A stretch of 64,000 nt of DNA from NCBI GenBank assembly GCA_963835935.1, contig CAWIHK010000001.1:1550001-1614000 (forward strand). The letters are read 5' to 3'. This stretch comes from CAWIHK01 sp963835935. Its GTDB lineage: Bacteria; Bacteroidota; Ignavibacteria; UBA10030; CAVZMI01. The notes beneath the pieces are model-generated. The model was given only the letters and a program-made list of their open reading frames with translations, made no database searches and was not told the DNA's origin. A program made the translations under genes and the position numbers. Shown here piece by piece: positions 1-8,537 of the stretch. Position 1 is the stretch's first letter. Every line of letters begins with the position of its first letter.

Positions 1-2
1 TG

Positions 3-320
3 ATTCAAGTTCATAAGGGAGCGCAACGAACAGATGCTTACCAATCGAACCGAAATGTTCTCCTAAGCCCAGAGGCGCATGCAGATTCAATCCCGAAATT
101 GGAGATCGAGGCAAATGATGTACGATGCTCGCATGGCGCGACAGTAGGACCTCTTGATGACGAAGCATTATTCTATTTGATGAGCAGAGGTTTAAACAAG
201 GAAGAAGCAACGAAAATGCTTGTGGTCGGATTTCTTGTTCCCGTAATCGATAAAATTCCGGTTTACGGTATTCGTGAACAACTCCTGCAATACGTTGAAG
301 AAAATATTCGGATATCCTGA
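3..320 (+). CDS. sufD: SufD C-terminal part (Fe-S cluster scaffold subunit), cut by window start
   Basis: The reading frame is already open at base 3, so the gene starts outside the window. The visible 105 residues end a SufB/SufD-type beta-helix protein: the motif CSHGATVGPLDDEALFYL and the following helical tail (LNKEEATKMLVVGFL) are typical of the SufD C-terminus. SufD works in the SufBC2D scaffold that assembles Fe-S clusters in the cytoplasm. The downstream Rieske, sufS, sufU and DUF59 genes confirm a SUF cluster. SufD rather than SufB is chosen from position next to sufS, so the paralogue call is less certain than the family. Confidence 0.9.
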   Translation: MQVHKGAQRTDAYQSNRNVLLSPEAHADSIPKLEIEANDVRCSHGATVGPLDDEALFYLMSRGLNKEEATKMLVVGFLVPVIDKIPVYGIREQLLQYVEENIRIS

Positions 321-322
321 TC

Positions 323-634
323 ATGGGTGAAAAAAGGAAGGTTGGGAAATTGACCGAGCTAATTCTTAACAAATCAAAATCCGTCATAATTGATGGAAAA
401 CAGATTCTACTCATCAAACTCGACGACGGTGTTTTTGCTGTCGATGGCGTTTGCACTCACGAAGAAGAGTCGCTTGCTGAAGGATACATTGATGACGGCA
501 CAATCGAATGTCCCCGGCATGGTGCGATATTTGATATTCGTTCCGGTGTTGCAAAAACGCTTCCAGCAGTCGAGGCTCTTCAAACGTATTCAATTTTTAT
601 TGAAAATGACGACATTTATTTGACCGGTTTATAA
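323..634 (+). CDS. Rieske-type [2Fe-2S] ferredoxin in the suf cluster
   Basis: A 103-residue single-domain Rieske protein. Both cluster-binding boxes are visible: C-T-H in GVCTHEEESLAEGYI and C-P-R-H-G in IECPRHGAIFDIRSG. There is no signal peptide, so it is a soluble cytoplasmic electron carrier of the NirD/ferredoxin type. It begins 2 bp after sufD and ends 2 bp before sufS, so it is translated with the SUF genes. A role in supplying electrons for cluster assembly is inferred from this position only. Confidence 0.9.
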   Translation: MGEKRKVGKLTELILNKSKSVIIDGKQILLIKLDDGVFAVDGVCTHEEESLAEGYIDDGTIECPRHGAIFDIRSGVAKTLPAVEALQTYSIFIENDDIYLTGL

Positions 635-636
635 AA

Positions 637-1878
637 ATGAAAGGAAACATTGTGTTTGATGTCCAGAAAATTAGAGAAGATTTTCCGATTTTATCCCGGA
701 CATTTTTCGGGAAACCTTTAACATATCTCGATAACAGCGCCACAACGCAGAAACCCTCGGCAGTTATCGAAGCGATGAATAATTATTACAGGAACTCAAA
801 TGCAAATGTCCATCGCGGGATTTATGCACTTAGTGACGAGGCTACTAATGCATACGAAGACGCCCGCGATAAAGTAGCGCGATTTATTAACGCACCATCG
901 CGTGAAAGCGTAATTTTTACTTCAGGCACGACGGACAGTATAAATCTTGTTGCAAATATTTTAAGCTGTGACCGTATTCGGACGGGTGATGAAATATTAC
1001 TGACTCACATGGAACATCACAGCAATCTTGTCCCCTGGCAAATTGTGGCTCAAAAAACAGGGGCGGTGTTGCGTTTCATCCCGCTCACTGAAGATGGACA
1101 TCTGGATCGTGAAGAACTCCACCGGCTTGTGTCGGAAAAAACAAAAATTATTTCGATCATTCATATTTCAAATGTCCTTGGTACAATCAACCCGATCGAA
1201 GAGATTATTAAACTTGGTCATGCGTACAACGCTCTAGTTGTTGTCGATGGCGCACAAAGTGTGCCTCATGTTCAAGTCGATGTTCAAAAACTTGATGTGG
1301 ATTTTTTAGCATTTTCGGCTCACAAAATGCTCGGACCCACAGGATGCGGCGTTCTCTATGGAAAACAAAATTTGCTTCGTGAACTTCCTCCATGGCGTGG
1401 GGGCGGTGATATGATCAGTGAAGTTCAGTTCGAATTCTCGACCTACAAGGACATTCCGTATAAATTCGAAGCCGGAACACCGAATATATCAGGTGCAATA
1501 GGTTTAGGAGTCGCAATTGATTATTTGAGTACGATCGGATTCGATGAGATTCAAAAATATGAAAATGAATTAGTAGAGTATGCAGTTTCAAAACTCGAGA
1601 TGATACCTGGTGTGACGATCTACGGCCCACGGCATCATCGAGGAGATTTGATTTCATTTAATGTGCAGGGGATTCATCCGCATGATGTTTCGACAATTCT
1701 CGATCAGGATGCGATTGCAGTCAGAGCGGGACATCATTGCGCTCAGCCATTGATGCGGTTGTTGAACATCCCGGCTACAGTTCGTGCGAGTTTCTATTTT
1801 TATAATGTCAAGGAAGAAATAGACCGTCTTGCTGAAAGCATTCGAAAAGTGAAGGAGGTTTTCGCCGGTGTCGCTTAA
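637..1878 (+). CDS. sufS: Cysteine desulfurase SufS
   Basis: A 413-residue PLP enzyme that takes sulfur from L-cysteine for Fe-S assembly. Visible motifs are THMEHHSNLVPW, the PLP-binding lysine in FSAHKMLGPTGCGVLYG, and the persulfide-forming cysteine in the short class II loop RAGHHCAQPLM. The length fits SufS. A GTG at 652 is an alternative start that would drop five residues. The gene overlaps sufU by 11 bp, so SufS and its sulfur acceptor are probably translationally coupled. Confidence 0.97.
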   Translation: MKGNIVFDVQKIREDFPILSRTFFGKPLTYLDNSATTQKPSAVIEAMNNYYRNSNANVHRGIYALSDEATNAYEDARDKVARFINAPSRESVIFTSGTTDSINLVANILSCDRIRTGDEILLTHMEHHSNLVPWQIVAQKTGAVLRFIPLTEDGHLDREELHRLVSEKTKIISIIHISNVLGTINPIEEIIKLGHAYNALVVVDGAQSVPHVQVDVQKLDVDFLAFSAHKMLGPTGCGVLYGKQNLLRELPPWRGGGDMISEVQFEFSTYKDIPYKFEAGTPNISGAIGLGVAIDYLSTIGFDEIQKYENELVEYAVSKLEMIPGVTIYGPRHHRGDLISFNVQGIHPHDVSTILDQDAIAVRAGHHCAQPLMRLLNIPATVRASFYFYNVKEEIDRLAESIRKVKEVFAGVA

Positions 1879-2332
1879 TGATCTCTACTCCGATATTATT
1901 CTCGAGCATTATAAAGAACCACGCAATGCCGGCACGATTGAAAATGCACAAATCAAATCACGCGGTTATAACGAATCATGCGGCGATGATATTCGGGTGT
2001 TCATCAAAGTTGAAGACGATAAAATTGCCGATATAAAATTTGTCGGGAATGGATGTGCCATCAGCCAGTCTTCCAGTTCCATGATGACGGAACAATTGAT
2101 AGGAAAAACATTGGATGAAGCAAAATTATTCATCGATGATTTTAAAAAAATGATTACGGGTGAGCGTGCATTTCCCGACGATGATGCTTATTTTGAATTG
2201 TCGGCATTGAAAGGTGTCATAAAATTTCCTGTCCGTGTTAAATGTGCCACGCTTGCATGGAACACCGTCAAGAATGGCATTGCAGAATACCTGGAGAAAG
2301 AAAAGCAAGAAAAACCGGCGGACAAAGAATAA
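1868..2332 (+). CDS. sufU: SufU, sulfur acceptor/scaffold partner of SufS
   Basis: A 154-residue IscU/NifU-like protein. It keeps the three metal-binding cysteines in SCGDD, GNGCAISQSSSSMM and VKCATLAW, and the SufU-type insertion between the second and third cysteine. It starts with GTG inside the end of sufS, after the GGAGG at 1855-1859. Family knowledge says SufU relays persulfide from SufS to the SufBCD scaffold. The C-terminal tail is short, charged and low in complexity. Confidence 0.95.
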   Translation: MSLNDLYSDIILEHYKEPRNAGTIENAQIKSRGYNESCGDDIRVFIKVEDDKIADIKFVGNGCAISQSSSSMMTEQLIGKTLDEAKLFIDDFKKMITGERAFPDDDAYFELSALKGVIKFPVRVKCATLAWNTVKNGIAEYLEKEKQEKPADKE

Positions 2333-2353
2333 CGAAAATGTGTGAAGGAAGAA

Positions 2354-2698
2354 ATGGAAGAAGAAAATAAACCCATCAATGTTGAAAACGGTGAAGTTAA
2401 GCATTTTACTGAAAAAGATGTTTGGGATGCACTTCAAGAATGCTACGACCCGGAAATACCTGTCAACATTGTCGATCTAGGATTAGTGTATAATCTTCAA
2501 ATCATTGATGAAAAAATTTTAGTACAAATGACATTAACGGCGCCAGGTTGTGGATTAGGGCCGGTAATCGCGAACGATGTCAAATTGAGATTGCTTCAGA
2601 TACCGGGAGTGAAGGATGCAATCGTCGAAATCGTATGGTCACCAATGTGGAATCCAAATATGATGTCGGATGCGGCCAGGGGCATGCTCGGATTTTGA
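2354..2698 (+). CDS. sufT: SufT-like DUF59/MIP18 Fe-S maturation factor
   Basis: A DUF59 (MIP18) protein of about 114 residues. The core DALQECYDPEIPVNIVDLGL and the conserved cysteine in MTLTAPGCGLG are plain. Such proteins help insert Fe-S clusters into targets and often close SUF operons, as here. The ATG at 2354 has an AAGGAAG site just upstream and is preferred. A GTG at 2342 would add four residues. The symbol rests on family and context. Confidence 0.88.
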   Translation: MEEENKPINVENGEVKHFTEKDVWDALQECYDPEIPVNIVDLGLVYNLQIIDEKILVQMTLTAPGCGLGPVIANDVKLRLLQIPGVKDAIVEIVWSPMWNPNMMSDAARGMLGF

Positions 2699-2719
2699 TG
2701 AAAGTGGGAACATTTAAAC

Positions 2720-2748
2720 TTGAATTAATGTTATACATAGCATAGAAT
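2720..2748 (+). promoter_or_regulatory. Sigma70-like promoter for the superoxide dismutase gene
   Basis: TTGAAT (2720-2725), a 17-nt spacer and TAGAAT (2743-2748) lie about 40 bp before the dismutase start. It is one of several promoters in this window with 17-nt spacing. No further operator is apparent. Confidence 0.5.
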
Positions 2749-2787
2749 CGATTAATTATTTACAAATACAGATAAGGAGATATTGCT

Positions 2788-3426
2788 ATGGCGTACGAAT
2801 GGAAATTTAATCCGCGTCCTTATTCCGACGAAGAAGCGAAGAAACTATTGGCGGACGTTGTCAGCGCTGAAACCACGGATTGGCATTATAACACGCACCA
2901 AAAAGGTTATGTAACTGCTCTTAACACCATTGAAAAAAATCTTGAAACGGCAGACCGCACGACGCCGAATGGAAATTACAGTCCAATTGGAGAACTGAAA
3001 CGCCGGTTCACATGGAATCATTCAGGTGCATTGCTTCATGACCTTTATTGGATCGGCCTCGGAGGAGATGGTAATCCGAAAAACGGCCCGGAAATATTAT
3101 CCGCAATTGAAAAAGAGTTCGGATCGTTTGAGAATTGGAAAGCAGATTTTCGCGCTACTGCGATTTCTGCAAAACTTAGCGGCTGGGGTTTGCTTGTATT
3201 CGATGCTTTGTATTCACAACGATTATTGAACGTTCTTGTAGATGAACATCAATCAGGTGCGATATGGGGCGGTATTCCTTTGATCTCACTGGATGTTTTC
3301 GAACATGCATATTATCATAAGGATGGTCCGGCACGTGCGAAATATGTCGACAACGTGATATCACACCTACATTGGGGACGCATTAACGATCGATATAAAA
3401 AATTCGTGTTGCCGTTAAAGAAGTAA
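2788..3426 (+). CDS. sodA: Iron/manganese superoxide dismutase
   Basis: A 212-residue Fe/Mn-type dismutase that converts superoxide to hydrogen peroxide and oxygen. Candidate metal ligands are the His in NTHQKGYV, the His in FTWNHSGALLHDLYW, and Asp and His in LISLDVFEHAYYHKDGP. The N-terminus has no signal peptide, so it is cytoplasmic. An AAGGAGA site precedes the ATG. It has its own promoter and a strong terminator, so it is monocistronic. The metal cannot be decided by eye, and the sequence is divergent from the E. coli enzymes. Confidence 0.93.
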   Translation: MAYEWKFNPRPYSDEEAKKLLADVVSAETTDWHYNTHQKGYVTALNTIEKNLETADRTTPNGNYSPIGELKRRFTWNHSGALLHDLYWIGLGGDGNPKNGPEILSAIEKEFGSFENWKADFRATAISAKLSGWGLLVFDALYSQRLLNVLVDEHQSGAIWGGIPLISLDVFEHAYYHKDGPARAKYVDNVISHLHWGRINDRYKKFVLPLKK

Positions 3427-3446
3427 TTGCAGAAAGATTTACGACT

Positions 3447-3476
3447 AAGGCGTGATGTTAATTGTCACGCCTTTTT
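3447..3476 (+). terminator. Intrinsic terminator after superoxide dismutase
   Basis: A 9-bp perfect stem (AAGGCGTGA pairing with TCACGCCTT), a 9-nt loop and a T run. It ends sodA and sits inside the apparent 5' extension of the next reading frame, which argues that the next gene starts at 3481. Confidence 0.85.
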
Positions 3477-3480
3477 CATT

Positions 3481-4113
3481 ATGGATGAAAATTTAAAAAA
3501 TATTCCGCTTTTTCCTTTGCAAATCGTGGTATTACCCGATTCTGTCATTCACCTTCATATTTTTGAAAGTAGATATAAATCGTTGATCCATGAATGTGAA
3601 ATTGGAGAGAACTGTTTCGGGATTAATCTGGTTCTCGGGGGAAGAGTTCATCGTGTCGGGTGTTCTGTGAAACTCCTGGAAATTATAAAGAGATATAATG
3701 ATGGACGGCTCGATATTCGAGTCCAAGGGATAAAACAATATCGCTTGCATCAGTATCATAAGGAGACGACGCCATATTTTATGGGTCGAATAGAATATAT
3801 CGAAGACGACATCGATTCTAACAAAATAGATTTAAAGCCTATCGCAAAAAAATTATTTGATGAGATTATCGGAAGAATTTATTCTGGAAAGGAAACACCT
3901 GAAACATCCATCGTTCAAGACGAACTATTATCCTATCGACTCGCAGAATTTTCCGGTCTCGATCTTTTCCAAAAACAAATAATTCTAGAGACGGTGAGAG
4001 AAGATGACCGGCTGCAATTGTTAATCGTGCATTACGAGAAGGTTCTCGAGAAGATTCGGATTGCAGAGGAATTAAATTCTATCATAAAAATTGATACAAA
4101 TCGGTGGAATTAA
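3481..4113 (+). CDS. Lon N-terminal (substrate-binding) domain protein
   Basis: A 210-residue protein beginning MDENLKNIPLFPLQIVVLPD, the signature start of LON substrate-binding domains (IPLFPLxxVVLPG and HIFExRY motifs). There is no ATPase or protease domain, so it is a free-standing LON-domain protein, a family seen in many bacteria without a settled function. The frame is open upstream to 3427, but that part contains the sodA terminator, so the ATG at 3481 is taken. Confidence 0.85.
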   Translation: MDENLKNIPLFPLQIVVLPDSVIHLHIFESRYKSLIHECEIGENCFGINLVLGGRVHRVGCSVKLLEIIKRYNDGRLDIRVQGIKQYRLHQYHKETTPYFMGRIEYIEDDIDSNKIDLKPIAKKLFDEIIGRIYSGKETPETSIVQDELLSYRLAEFSGLDLFQKQIILETVREDDRLQLLIVHYEKVLEKIRIAEELNSIIKIDTNRWN

Positions 4114-4181
4114 AAAAATATTTAGTTATCTTTAATGTATAATTTTAATAAACAACCTATCAAAAAAAGGGAAAACGAAAC

Positions 4182-4277
4182 ATGAATAAGAAAAAAGCAA
4201 ATGCAATAAAAAAGCATCGGAAAAACGCAATACGGTTGAAAGCGCTTATGAAAGAATCTTTAAAGAAGAAGAAATAA
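4182..4277 (+). CDS. Tiny lysine-rich protein, 31 residues
   Basis: ATG to TAA encodes MNKKKANAIKKHRKNAIRLK followed by ALMKESLKKKK. A purine-rich stretch, AAAAAAAGGGAAAACGAAAC, sits upstream and a hairpin follows. Size and extreme basicity recall small ribosome-associated proteins, but I do not recognise a family. It could be chance in A-rich DNA. The isolated position between two hairpins makes a real short transcript plausible. Confidence 0.45.
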   Translation: MNKKKANAIKKHRKNAIRLKALMKESLKKKK

Positions 4278-4286
4278 AAAAGGTTG

Positions 4287-4316
4287 ACGCCCTCATATTC
4301 CGAGGGCGTTGCTATT
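4287..4316 (+). terminator. Hairpin terminator after the 31-residue ORF
   Basis: An 8-bp perfect stem, ACGCCCTC with GAGGGCGT, and a 7-nt loop. The trailing T tract is weak. It separates the small ORF from folP. Confidence 0.6.
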
Positions 4317-4380
4317 TCATCTCGCGTTGCGAGTCGATTCGAATTTAAGTATATTTTTTAGCTTCAATGTTTGCAAAATA

Positions 4381-5280
4381 ATGAAAGAATCCAAGAACTA
4401 CATAATTGGCGGACGTAATTTCGATTTTGCGGCAAGAACATTCATTATGGGTGTTGTGAATGTGACGCCCGATTCGTTTTCCGATGGTGGAAAATATTTC
4501 TCAACCGACTCTGCTGTTGAACATGCTCTTCAAATGATTGAAGATGGAGCCGATATTGTCGACGTCGGCGGAGAATCAACAAGGCCGCGTGACCAACATA
4601 CGAAAACCGATCCATGGCCTATTTCAGCCGAAGAAGAATTACGGAGGGTTGCCCCGGTAATCGAAAAAATCCATCACCACAAAAAGGATGCAGTCATTTC
4701 TATCGACACATTCAAAGCTATCGTGGCCGATTCGGCGTTAACTGCCGGAGCGACAATGGTGAATGATATCAGCGGGTTTCATTTTGACCCGGATCTTTCA
4801 CACGTTGTAGCTAAACATCGGGCGACAGTTGTCTTGATGCATACGCGCGGTACGCCGCTCACGATGCAGGATCATCCGGAATACGGCGATCTTATCGAAG
4901 AAATAAAAAAATATTTATCAGAGAGTGTGCAAATTGCACGGGATGCCGGCGTCGTACAAATTATTCTTGACCCGGGAATAGGTTTTGGAAAAACAGTTGA
5001 ACATAATCTTAAAATTCTCGCAATGCTTTCGGAGTTTCATGTCCTCTGTTATCCAATTCTAGTTGGCCCATCACGAAAATCATTCATCGGCCGGCTCACA
5101 GGCGCGCCGATTGAAAAACGTGAAGCAGGTACAGCCGCGGCAGTCGCTTGTGCAATTTTAAACGGTGCAAATATTGTACGTGTTCACGATGTAAAATATA
5201 TGAAGGATGTTTGCGTAATAAGTGATGCGATACGAACAACAATGGGGAAGGAATGGAACTCTTTCATATCGGTTTCATGA
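4381..5280 (+). CDS. folP: Dihydropteroate synthase
   Basis: Condenses 6-hydroxymethyl-dihydropterin pyrophosphate with p-aminobenzoate in folate synthesis. Diagnostic motifs in order are GVVNVTPDSFSDGG, DVGGESTRP, ISIDTFK, MVNDISG, LDPGIGFGKTVEHNL and GPSRKSFIGRL. The frame is open back to 4309, but that segment overlaps the upstream terminator. The ATG at 4381 gives 299 residues, about 20 before the first motif. folP overlaps the start of cdaA, a neighbourhood also known from other bacteria. Confidence 0.95.
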   Translation: MKESKNYIIGGRNFDFAARTFIMGVVNVTPDSFSDGGKYFSTDSAVEHALQMIEDGADIVDVGGESTRPRDQHTKTDPWPISAEEELRRVAPVIEKIHHHKKDAVISIDTFKAIVADSALTAGATMVNDISGFHFDPDLSHVVAKHRATVVLMHTRGTPLTMQDHPEYGDLIEEIKKYLSESVQIARDAGVVQIILDPGIGFGKTVEHNLKILAMLSEFHVLCYPILVGPSRKSFIGRLTGAPIEKREAGTAAAVACAILNGANIVRVHDVKYMKDVCVISDAIRTTMGKEWNSFISVS

Positions 5281-6062
5281 GTGTAACCATTTTCGATCTG
5301 GTGGATATCGCCCTTGTGGCATTTTTAATCTACAGGTTGTACATGGTGATGGAAGGAACAATTGCCGCTCAAATCCTGATAGGTTTGATTATAATCGTCG
5401 CGTTTTCTTTTATTGCGCAGTTGTTGAACCTTAGGGCAATGACATGGCTTCTGAGCACTGTGAGAGATATTTGGGTAATAGCTTTCGTTGTTTTGTTCCA
5501 ACCGGAGTTGAGGAGATTTTTGACGATTGTCGGACGAAGTCAGGTCATCCGTTTCTTTGTTCGATTCAATGTTGCGGAAACCATCGATGACATCGTGCAT
5601 GCGTCAATGGAACTCTCAAAGAAGAAAATCGGCGCGTTGATCGTCATGACGAAAGGTACGGGAATTAGGACCTTCATCGAAACCGGCATACCTCTTCAGG
5701 CGCGAGTAAGTAAACAATTGCTGGCTTCTATTTTTAATCCGAAATCACCATTGCATGACGGAGCAGTAATTATCAAAGATCAATTGGTCGAAGCTGCGCA
5801 TTGCACCTTGCCGTTATCGACCCAAACACAAGTTGGCGATGCGATTCTGGGCATGCGGCATCGCGCAGCATTAGGTATTTCAGAGCAATCAGATGCAGTC
5901 ACGATCGTTGTGTCAGAAGAAACAGGAACGATCTCGGTTGCGCACGACGGACAGCTTATTCGCGGTCTTCATCAGGAATCGCTGACGCACAAGTTACGCG
6001 ATCTCTTCGATGAAGGCAGCAAAAAAAAGAAAAACATATTTATTCCACCACTTCAACCCTGA
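5253..6062 (+). CDS. cdaA: Diadenylate cyclase CdaA (c-di-AMP synthase)
   Basis: Makes cyclic di-AMP from two ATP. Three N-terminal membrane helices (roughly residues 10-85) precede a DAC domain with both catalytic signatures, DGA in SPLHDGAVII and RHR in LGMRHRAALGIS. The C-terminus is a basic cytosolic tail. ATG 5253 has a GGGGA site. ATG 5277, overlapping the folP stop as ATGA, is an alternative. No CdaR-type regulator gene is adjacent. c-di-AMP usually controls potassium and osmotic balance and envelope stress. Confidence 0.95.
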   Translation: MELFHIGFMSVTIFDLVDIALVAFLIYRLYMVMEGTIAAQILIGLIIIVAFSFIAQLLNLRAMTWLLSTVRDIWVIAFVVLFQPELRRFLTIVGRSQVIRFFVRFNVAETIDDIVHASMELSKKKIGALIVMTKGTGIRTFIETGIPLQARVSKQLLASIFNPKSPLHDGAVIIKDQLVEAAHCTLPLSTQTQVGDAILGMRHRAALGISEQSDAVTIVVSEETGTISVAHDGQLIRGLHQESLTHKLRDLFDEGSKKKKNIFIPPLQP

Positions 6063-6074
6063 GAGAACTCGCCA

Positions 6075-6710
6075 TTGTTTGAAAAAGAACGAAAAGAAAT
6101 GATCAGCCTGCTGAAACAACGGGGGATCGAAGATGAAAATGTGATCAATGCGATGTATTCCGTGGAGAGACATGCTTTTGTAGGAGGAGCTTTTTTACCA
6201 AAAGCGTACGATGATTCTGCTTTGCCAATCGGTTGTGCACAAACAATTTCGCAACCTTATACAGTTGCGCTCATGACGGAAGTGCTGCACGTCCAGCGAG
6301 ATCAAAAAATTTTGGAAATCGGCACAGGATCAGGTTATCAAGCTGCGGTGTTGTCTGAAATGGGGGCACGGGTATTCACAATCGAACGCCATTTCGAACT
6401 TTTTTCACAGGCGAAAAAGATATTCGAAAAACTCGGATATAATATCGCATGCAAAGCCGGGGACGGCTCGGTCGGATGGAATGAGTTTGCCCCTTTCGAT
6501 GGAATCATTGTCACGGCAGGCGCTCCTGAAATTCCAATCACACTCGTAAAACAACTGAATCCTAGCGGCGGACGCATGGTGATTCCGGTTGGCGATCAGG
6601 AATTACAAAAAATGATCATCGTCACTCGGAATGGAGATGAGACGAGTAAAAAAGAGATTGATGGTTTCAAATTCGTCCCATTAATAGGGAAGATGGGATG
6701 GCAGCAATAG
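6075..6710 (+). CDS. pcm: Protein-L-isoaspartate O-methyltransferase
   Basis: A SAM-dependent repair enzyme for isoaspartyl residues in damaged proteins. Visible are the family block CAQTISQPYTVALMTEVL, SAM motif I LEIGTGSGYQAAVLSEMG, and GDGSVGW followed by FDGIIVTAGAPEIP. The start is TTG 6075, behind GAGAG directly after cdaA; no ATG gives the full N-terminus. It overlaps miaA by 13 bp. Length (211) is normal. Confidence 0.95.
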   Translation: MFEKERKEMISLLKQRGIEDENVINAMYSVERHAFVGGAFLPKAYDDSALPIGCAQTISQPYTVALMTEVLHVQRDQKILEIGTGSGYQAAVLSEMGARVFTIERHFELFSQAKKIFEKLGYNIACKAGDGSVGWNEFAPFDGIIVTAGAPEIPITLVKQLNPSGGRMVIPVGDQELQKMIIVTRNGDETSKKEIDGFKFVPLIGKMGWQQ

Positions 6711-7657
6711 ATCAACATCCTGCGGTTCTGGTAATCGCAGGCCCGACGGCTTCGGGTAAAAGCGCGCTTGGCATTCTTCTTGCCGATAAACTTGGCGGTG
6801 AAATCATTTCTGCCGATTCACGGCAACTCTACCAAGGATTGACAATCGGAACCGCAAAACCTTCCTCAGAAGAATTAAAAAAAGTCCGGCACTATTTCAT
6901 CGATACGTATCCGCTGAGTCATCATTGCAATGCAGGAGAATTTGGGAAGGAAGCTTCCGATGTCGTTAATCTGATTACGCAAAAAAACAAAATTCCGATT
7001 ATTGTGGGTGGATCTGGATTGTACATTCAGGCGTTCATCGATGGATTGTTCGAAGGCCCACCAGCGAATCCGGAGGTGCGTGAAGAGTTGATGACTCGAA
7101 TTAAAATGGAGGGATCTGAAGCATTATTGCAGGAGTTGATAGAAGTCGATCCGGCTATTGCCGGAACAATGAACCCAAAAACTATCCATCGAATTGTTCG
7201 TGCTCTCGAAGTCTATCGTACAACTGGAATTGCACTCTCGCGTCATCATGAATTACAAAAACGAGAAGAAAAATATAGAACACACATGGTTGGTTTGGAA
7301 TGGGAGCGGCCGGTATTGTACCAGCGAATTAACGATAGAGTAGACCGAATGTTGCGCGATGGGTTAATCGATGAAGTAAAGTCGATACGGGCAAATGGTT
7401 TTACACCTGCGAATTGTAATCCACTCCGGACGGTGGGTTATCAGGAAGTTTTCGATTTTTTGGATAATGTTATTTCCGAAACTGAAATGATCCGATTGAT
7501 CAAAAGAAATACACGCCGTTATGCAAAGAGGCAATTGACGTGGTTTCATGCCGATTCGAGGATTCATTGGCATCATATTGCGCATGAAAGCGAGATCGCG
7601 AACATAGCTGAAAGAGTTCAAACTGAATTTCAAGGTTTCTTAGACGGTTTCCGGTAG
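6698..7657 (+). CDS. miaA: tRNA dimethylallyltransferase MiaA
   Basis: Adds the dimethylallyl group to A37 of tRNAs reading UNN codons. It has the P-loop AGPTASGKSALG, the SADSRQLYQGLTIGTAKPS block, the GGSGLYIQAFIDGL motif and the C-terminal RNTRRYAKRQLTWF. 319 residues is the usual length. Its stop codon lies inside the left arm of a 17-bp inverted repeat, so an insertion has landed exactly at the gene end without altering the protein. Confidence 0.96.
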   Translation: MAAIDQHPAVLVIAGPTASGKSALGILLADKLGGEIISADSRQLYQGLTIGTAKPSSEELKKVRHYFIDTYPLSHHCNAGEFGKEASDVVNLITQKNKIPIIVGGSGLYIQAFIDGLFEGPPANPEVREELMTRIKMEGSEALLQELIEVDPAIAGTMNPKTIHRIVRALEVYRTTGIALSRHHELQKREEKYRTHMVGLEWERPVLYQRINDRVDRMLRDGLIDEVKSIRANGFTPANCNPLRTVGYQEVFDFLDNVISETEMIRLIKRNTRRYAKRQLTWFHADSRIHWHHIAHESEIANIAERVQTEFQGFLDGFR

Positions 7658-7669
7658 TGGGCTATTTTG
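7653..7669 (+). repeat. Left arm of a 17-bp perfect inverted repeat
   Basis: GGTAGTGGGCTATTTTG; its exact reverse complement is at 8538-8554. The pair encloses 868 bp containing the HEPN-like gene. A perfect 17-bp inverted pair this close is far beyond chance. No flanking target duplication is visible. Confidence 0.8.
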
Positions 7670-7778
7670 CCCGATGAATAATTGTTAATTTTCAAATTTG
7701 GTGGCGGTGTGCGATTTGTTTGATTGAATTTATATCATTTTTTAGTACCTTCAATCTATAAATCCATCATTTCGGAGG

Positions 7779-7982
7779 TTACGTCTTAATAGATTTTTCA
7801 GTTTCCTTTTTAAATTGATTTAGATTGCTTTGAACATATTGGTTTATAAGTGAGAATAAATCGATGGCGATGTCGTCAAAGTCGGATAAATCTGGTCCGC
7901 AATCACTACTGAGATTTCCATTTATATTTTTACCAACAAATTGTTTCAGTTCTTCATGCGAGGGCAAAATTATGGTAAACAT
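7779..7982 (-). CDS. Possible small protein, antisense start overlap with the HEPN-like gene
   Basis: A 67-residue frame beginning MFTIILPSHEELKQFVGK and ending with a lysine-rich helix. Its composition looks more protein-like than the opposite frame over the same DNA. Its ATG overlaps the ATG of the divergent HEPN-like gene by a few bases. The nearest Shine-Dalgarno-like AGGA is distant. No family is recognised, so it is listed as a doubtful gene. The rest of the stretch between miaA and 7972 holds nothing I can support. Confidence 0.25.
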   Translation of the reverse strand: MFTIILPSHEELKQFVGKNINGNLSSDCGPDLSDFDDIAIDLFSLINQYVQSNLNQFKKETEKSIKT

Positions 7983-8493
7983 AAGTAAGATATATCCTTT
8001 CTTTGATGCCGAAGATGAATTCGCTAAAAGCTTCGGTCAAATGATTATTGATTTTTGTGGCATTCAGAATATAATTACAGGGTTTATTGTTAGACTTATT
8101 GCCAATTCTGATCCGCGTTTCGCACATGTTGCTGTTAATGAACTTAACTTTAATCGACAACTTAATGTCTTGATGTCATTATATGAGTTGCGGGTGACGG
8201 AAAGAGATAAAATTGAAAATCTTCGAGTGTTATTAGATAAATTAGACGTTATAGAAAAAAACCGCAATGATTATATACATTCTTTCTATTCGGACTCATT
8301 ATTCCTGCCTTCTGAAAATCCAGCGAAGGGCACTATTCGAAGATTCAAGCAGAGCGCCAGTATGAAAAAAGGATACAAAATCCGACATTCAGATTTGAAA
8401 CCAAGTGAACTTAATGAGTTATCGTTAAGAATCCGGTCTCTTGGGGTCGCGCTACAAGAAATAGAAAAAAAATATTTTAATATAATCTATTAA
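7972..8493 (+). CDS. HEPN-like hypothetical protein in an inverted-repeat-bounded insertion
   Basis: A 173-residue mainly helical protein. The stretch KLDVIEKNRNDYIHSFYSD carries R-N-x3-H, the R-x4-6-H signature of HEPN-superfamily ribonucleases and nucleic-acid-associated helical domains. The C-terminal part is basic (RFKQSASMKKGYKIRHSDLK). The ATG at 7972 with GAGGGC upstream is chosen; the open frame extends to 7864 but that part looks non-coding. Base composition is richer in A+T than miaA. A toxin or defence role is possible from family habits, but no partner gene is convincing. Confidence 0.6.
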   Translation: MVNISKIYPFFDAEDEFAKSFGQMIIDFCGIQNIITGFIVRLIANSDPRFAHVAVNELNFNRQLNVLMSLYELRVTERDKIENLRVLLDKLDVIEKNRNDYIHSFYSDSLFLPSENPAKGTIRRFKQSASMKKGYKIRHSDLKPSELNELSLRIRSLGVALQEIEKKYFNIIY

Positions 8494-8537
8494 GAAAATT
8501 AAATGAGATCTTGACGGTCATTTTGAAAAACCTAATT

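Noticed and set aside
4309..4380. N-terminal extension of FolP
   Set aside because: It would begin inside the preceding terminator and adds residues not usual for the family.
7864..7971. N-terminal extension of the HEPN-like protein
   Set aside because: The residues look like a non-coding shadow (Ser/Phe/Cys-rich), and a better RBS lies before ATG 7972.
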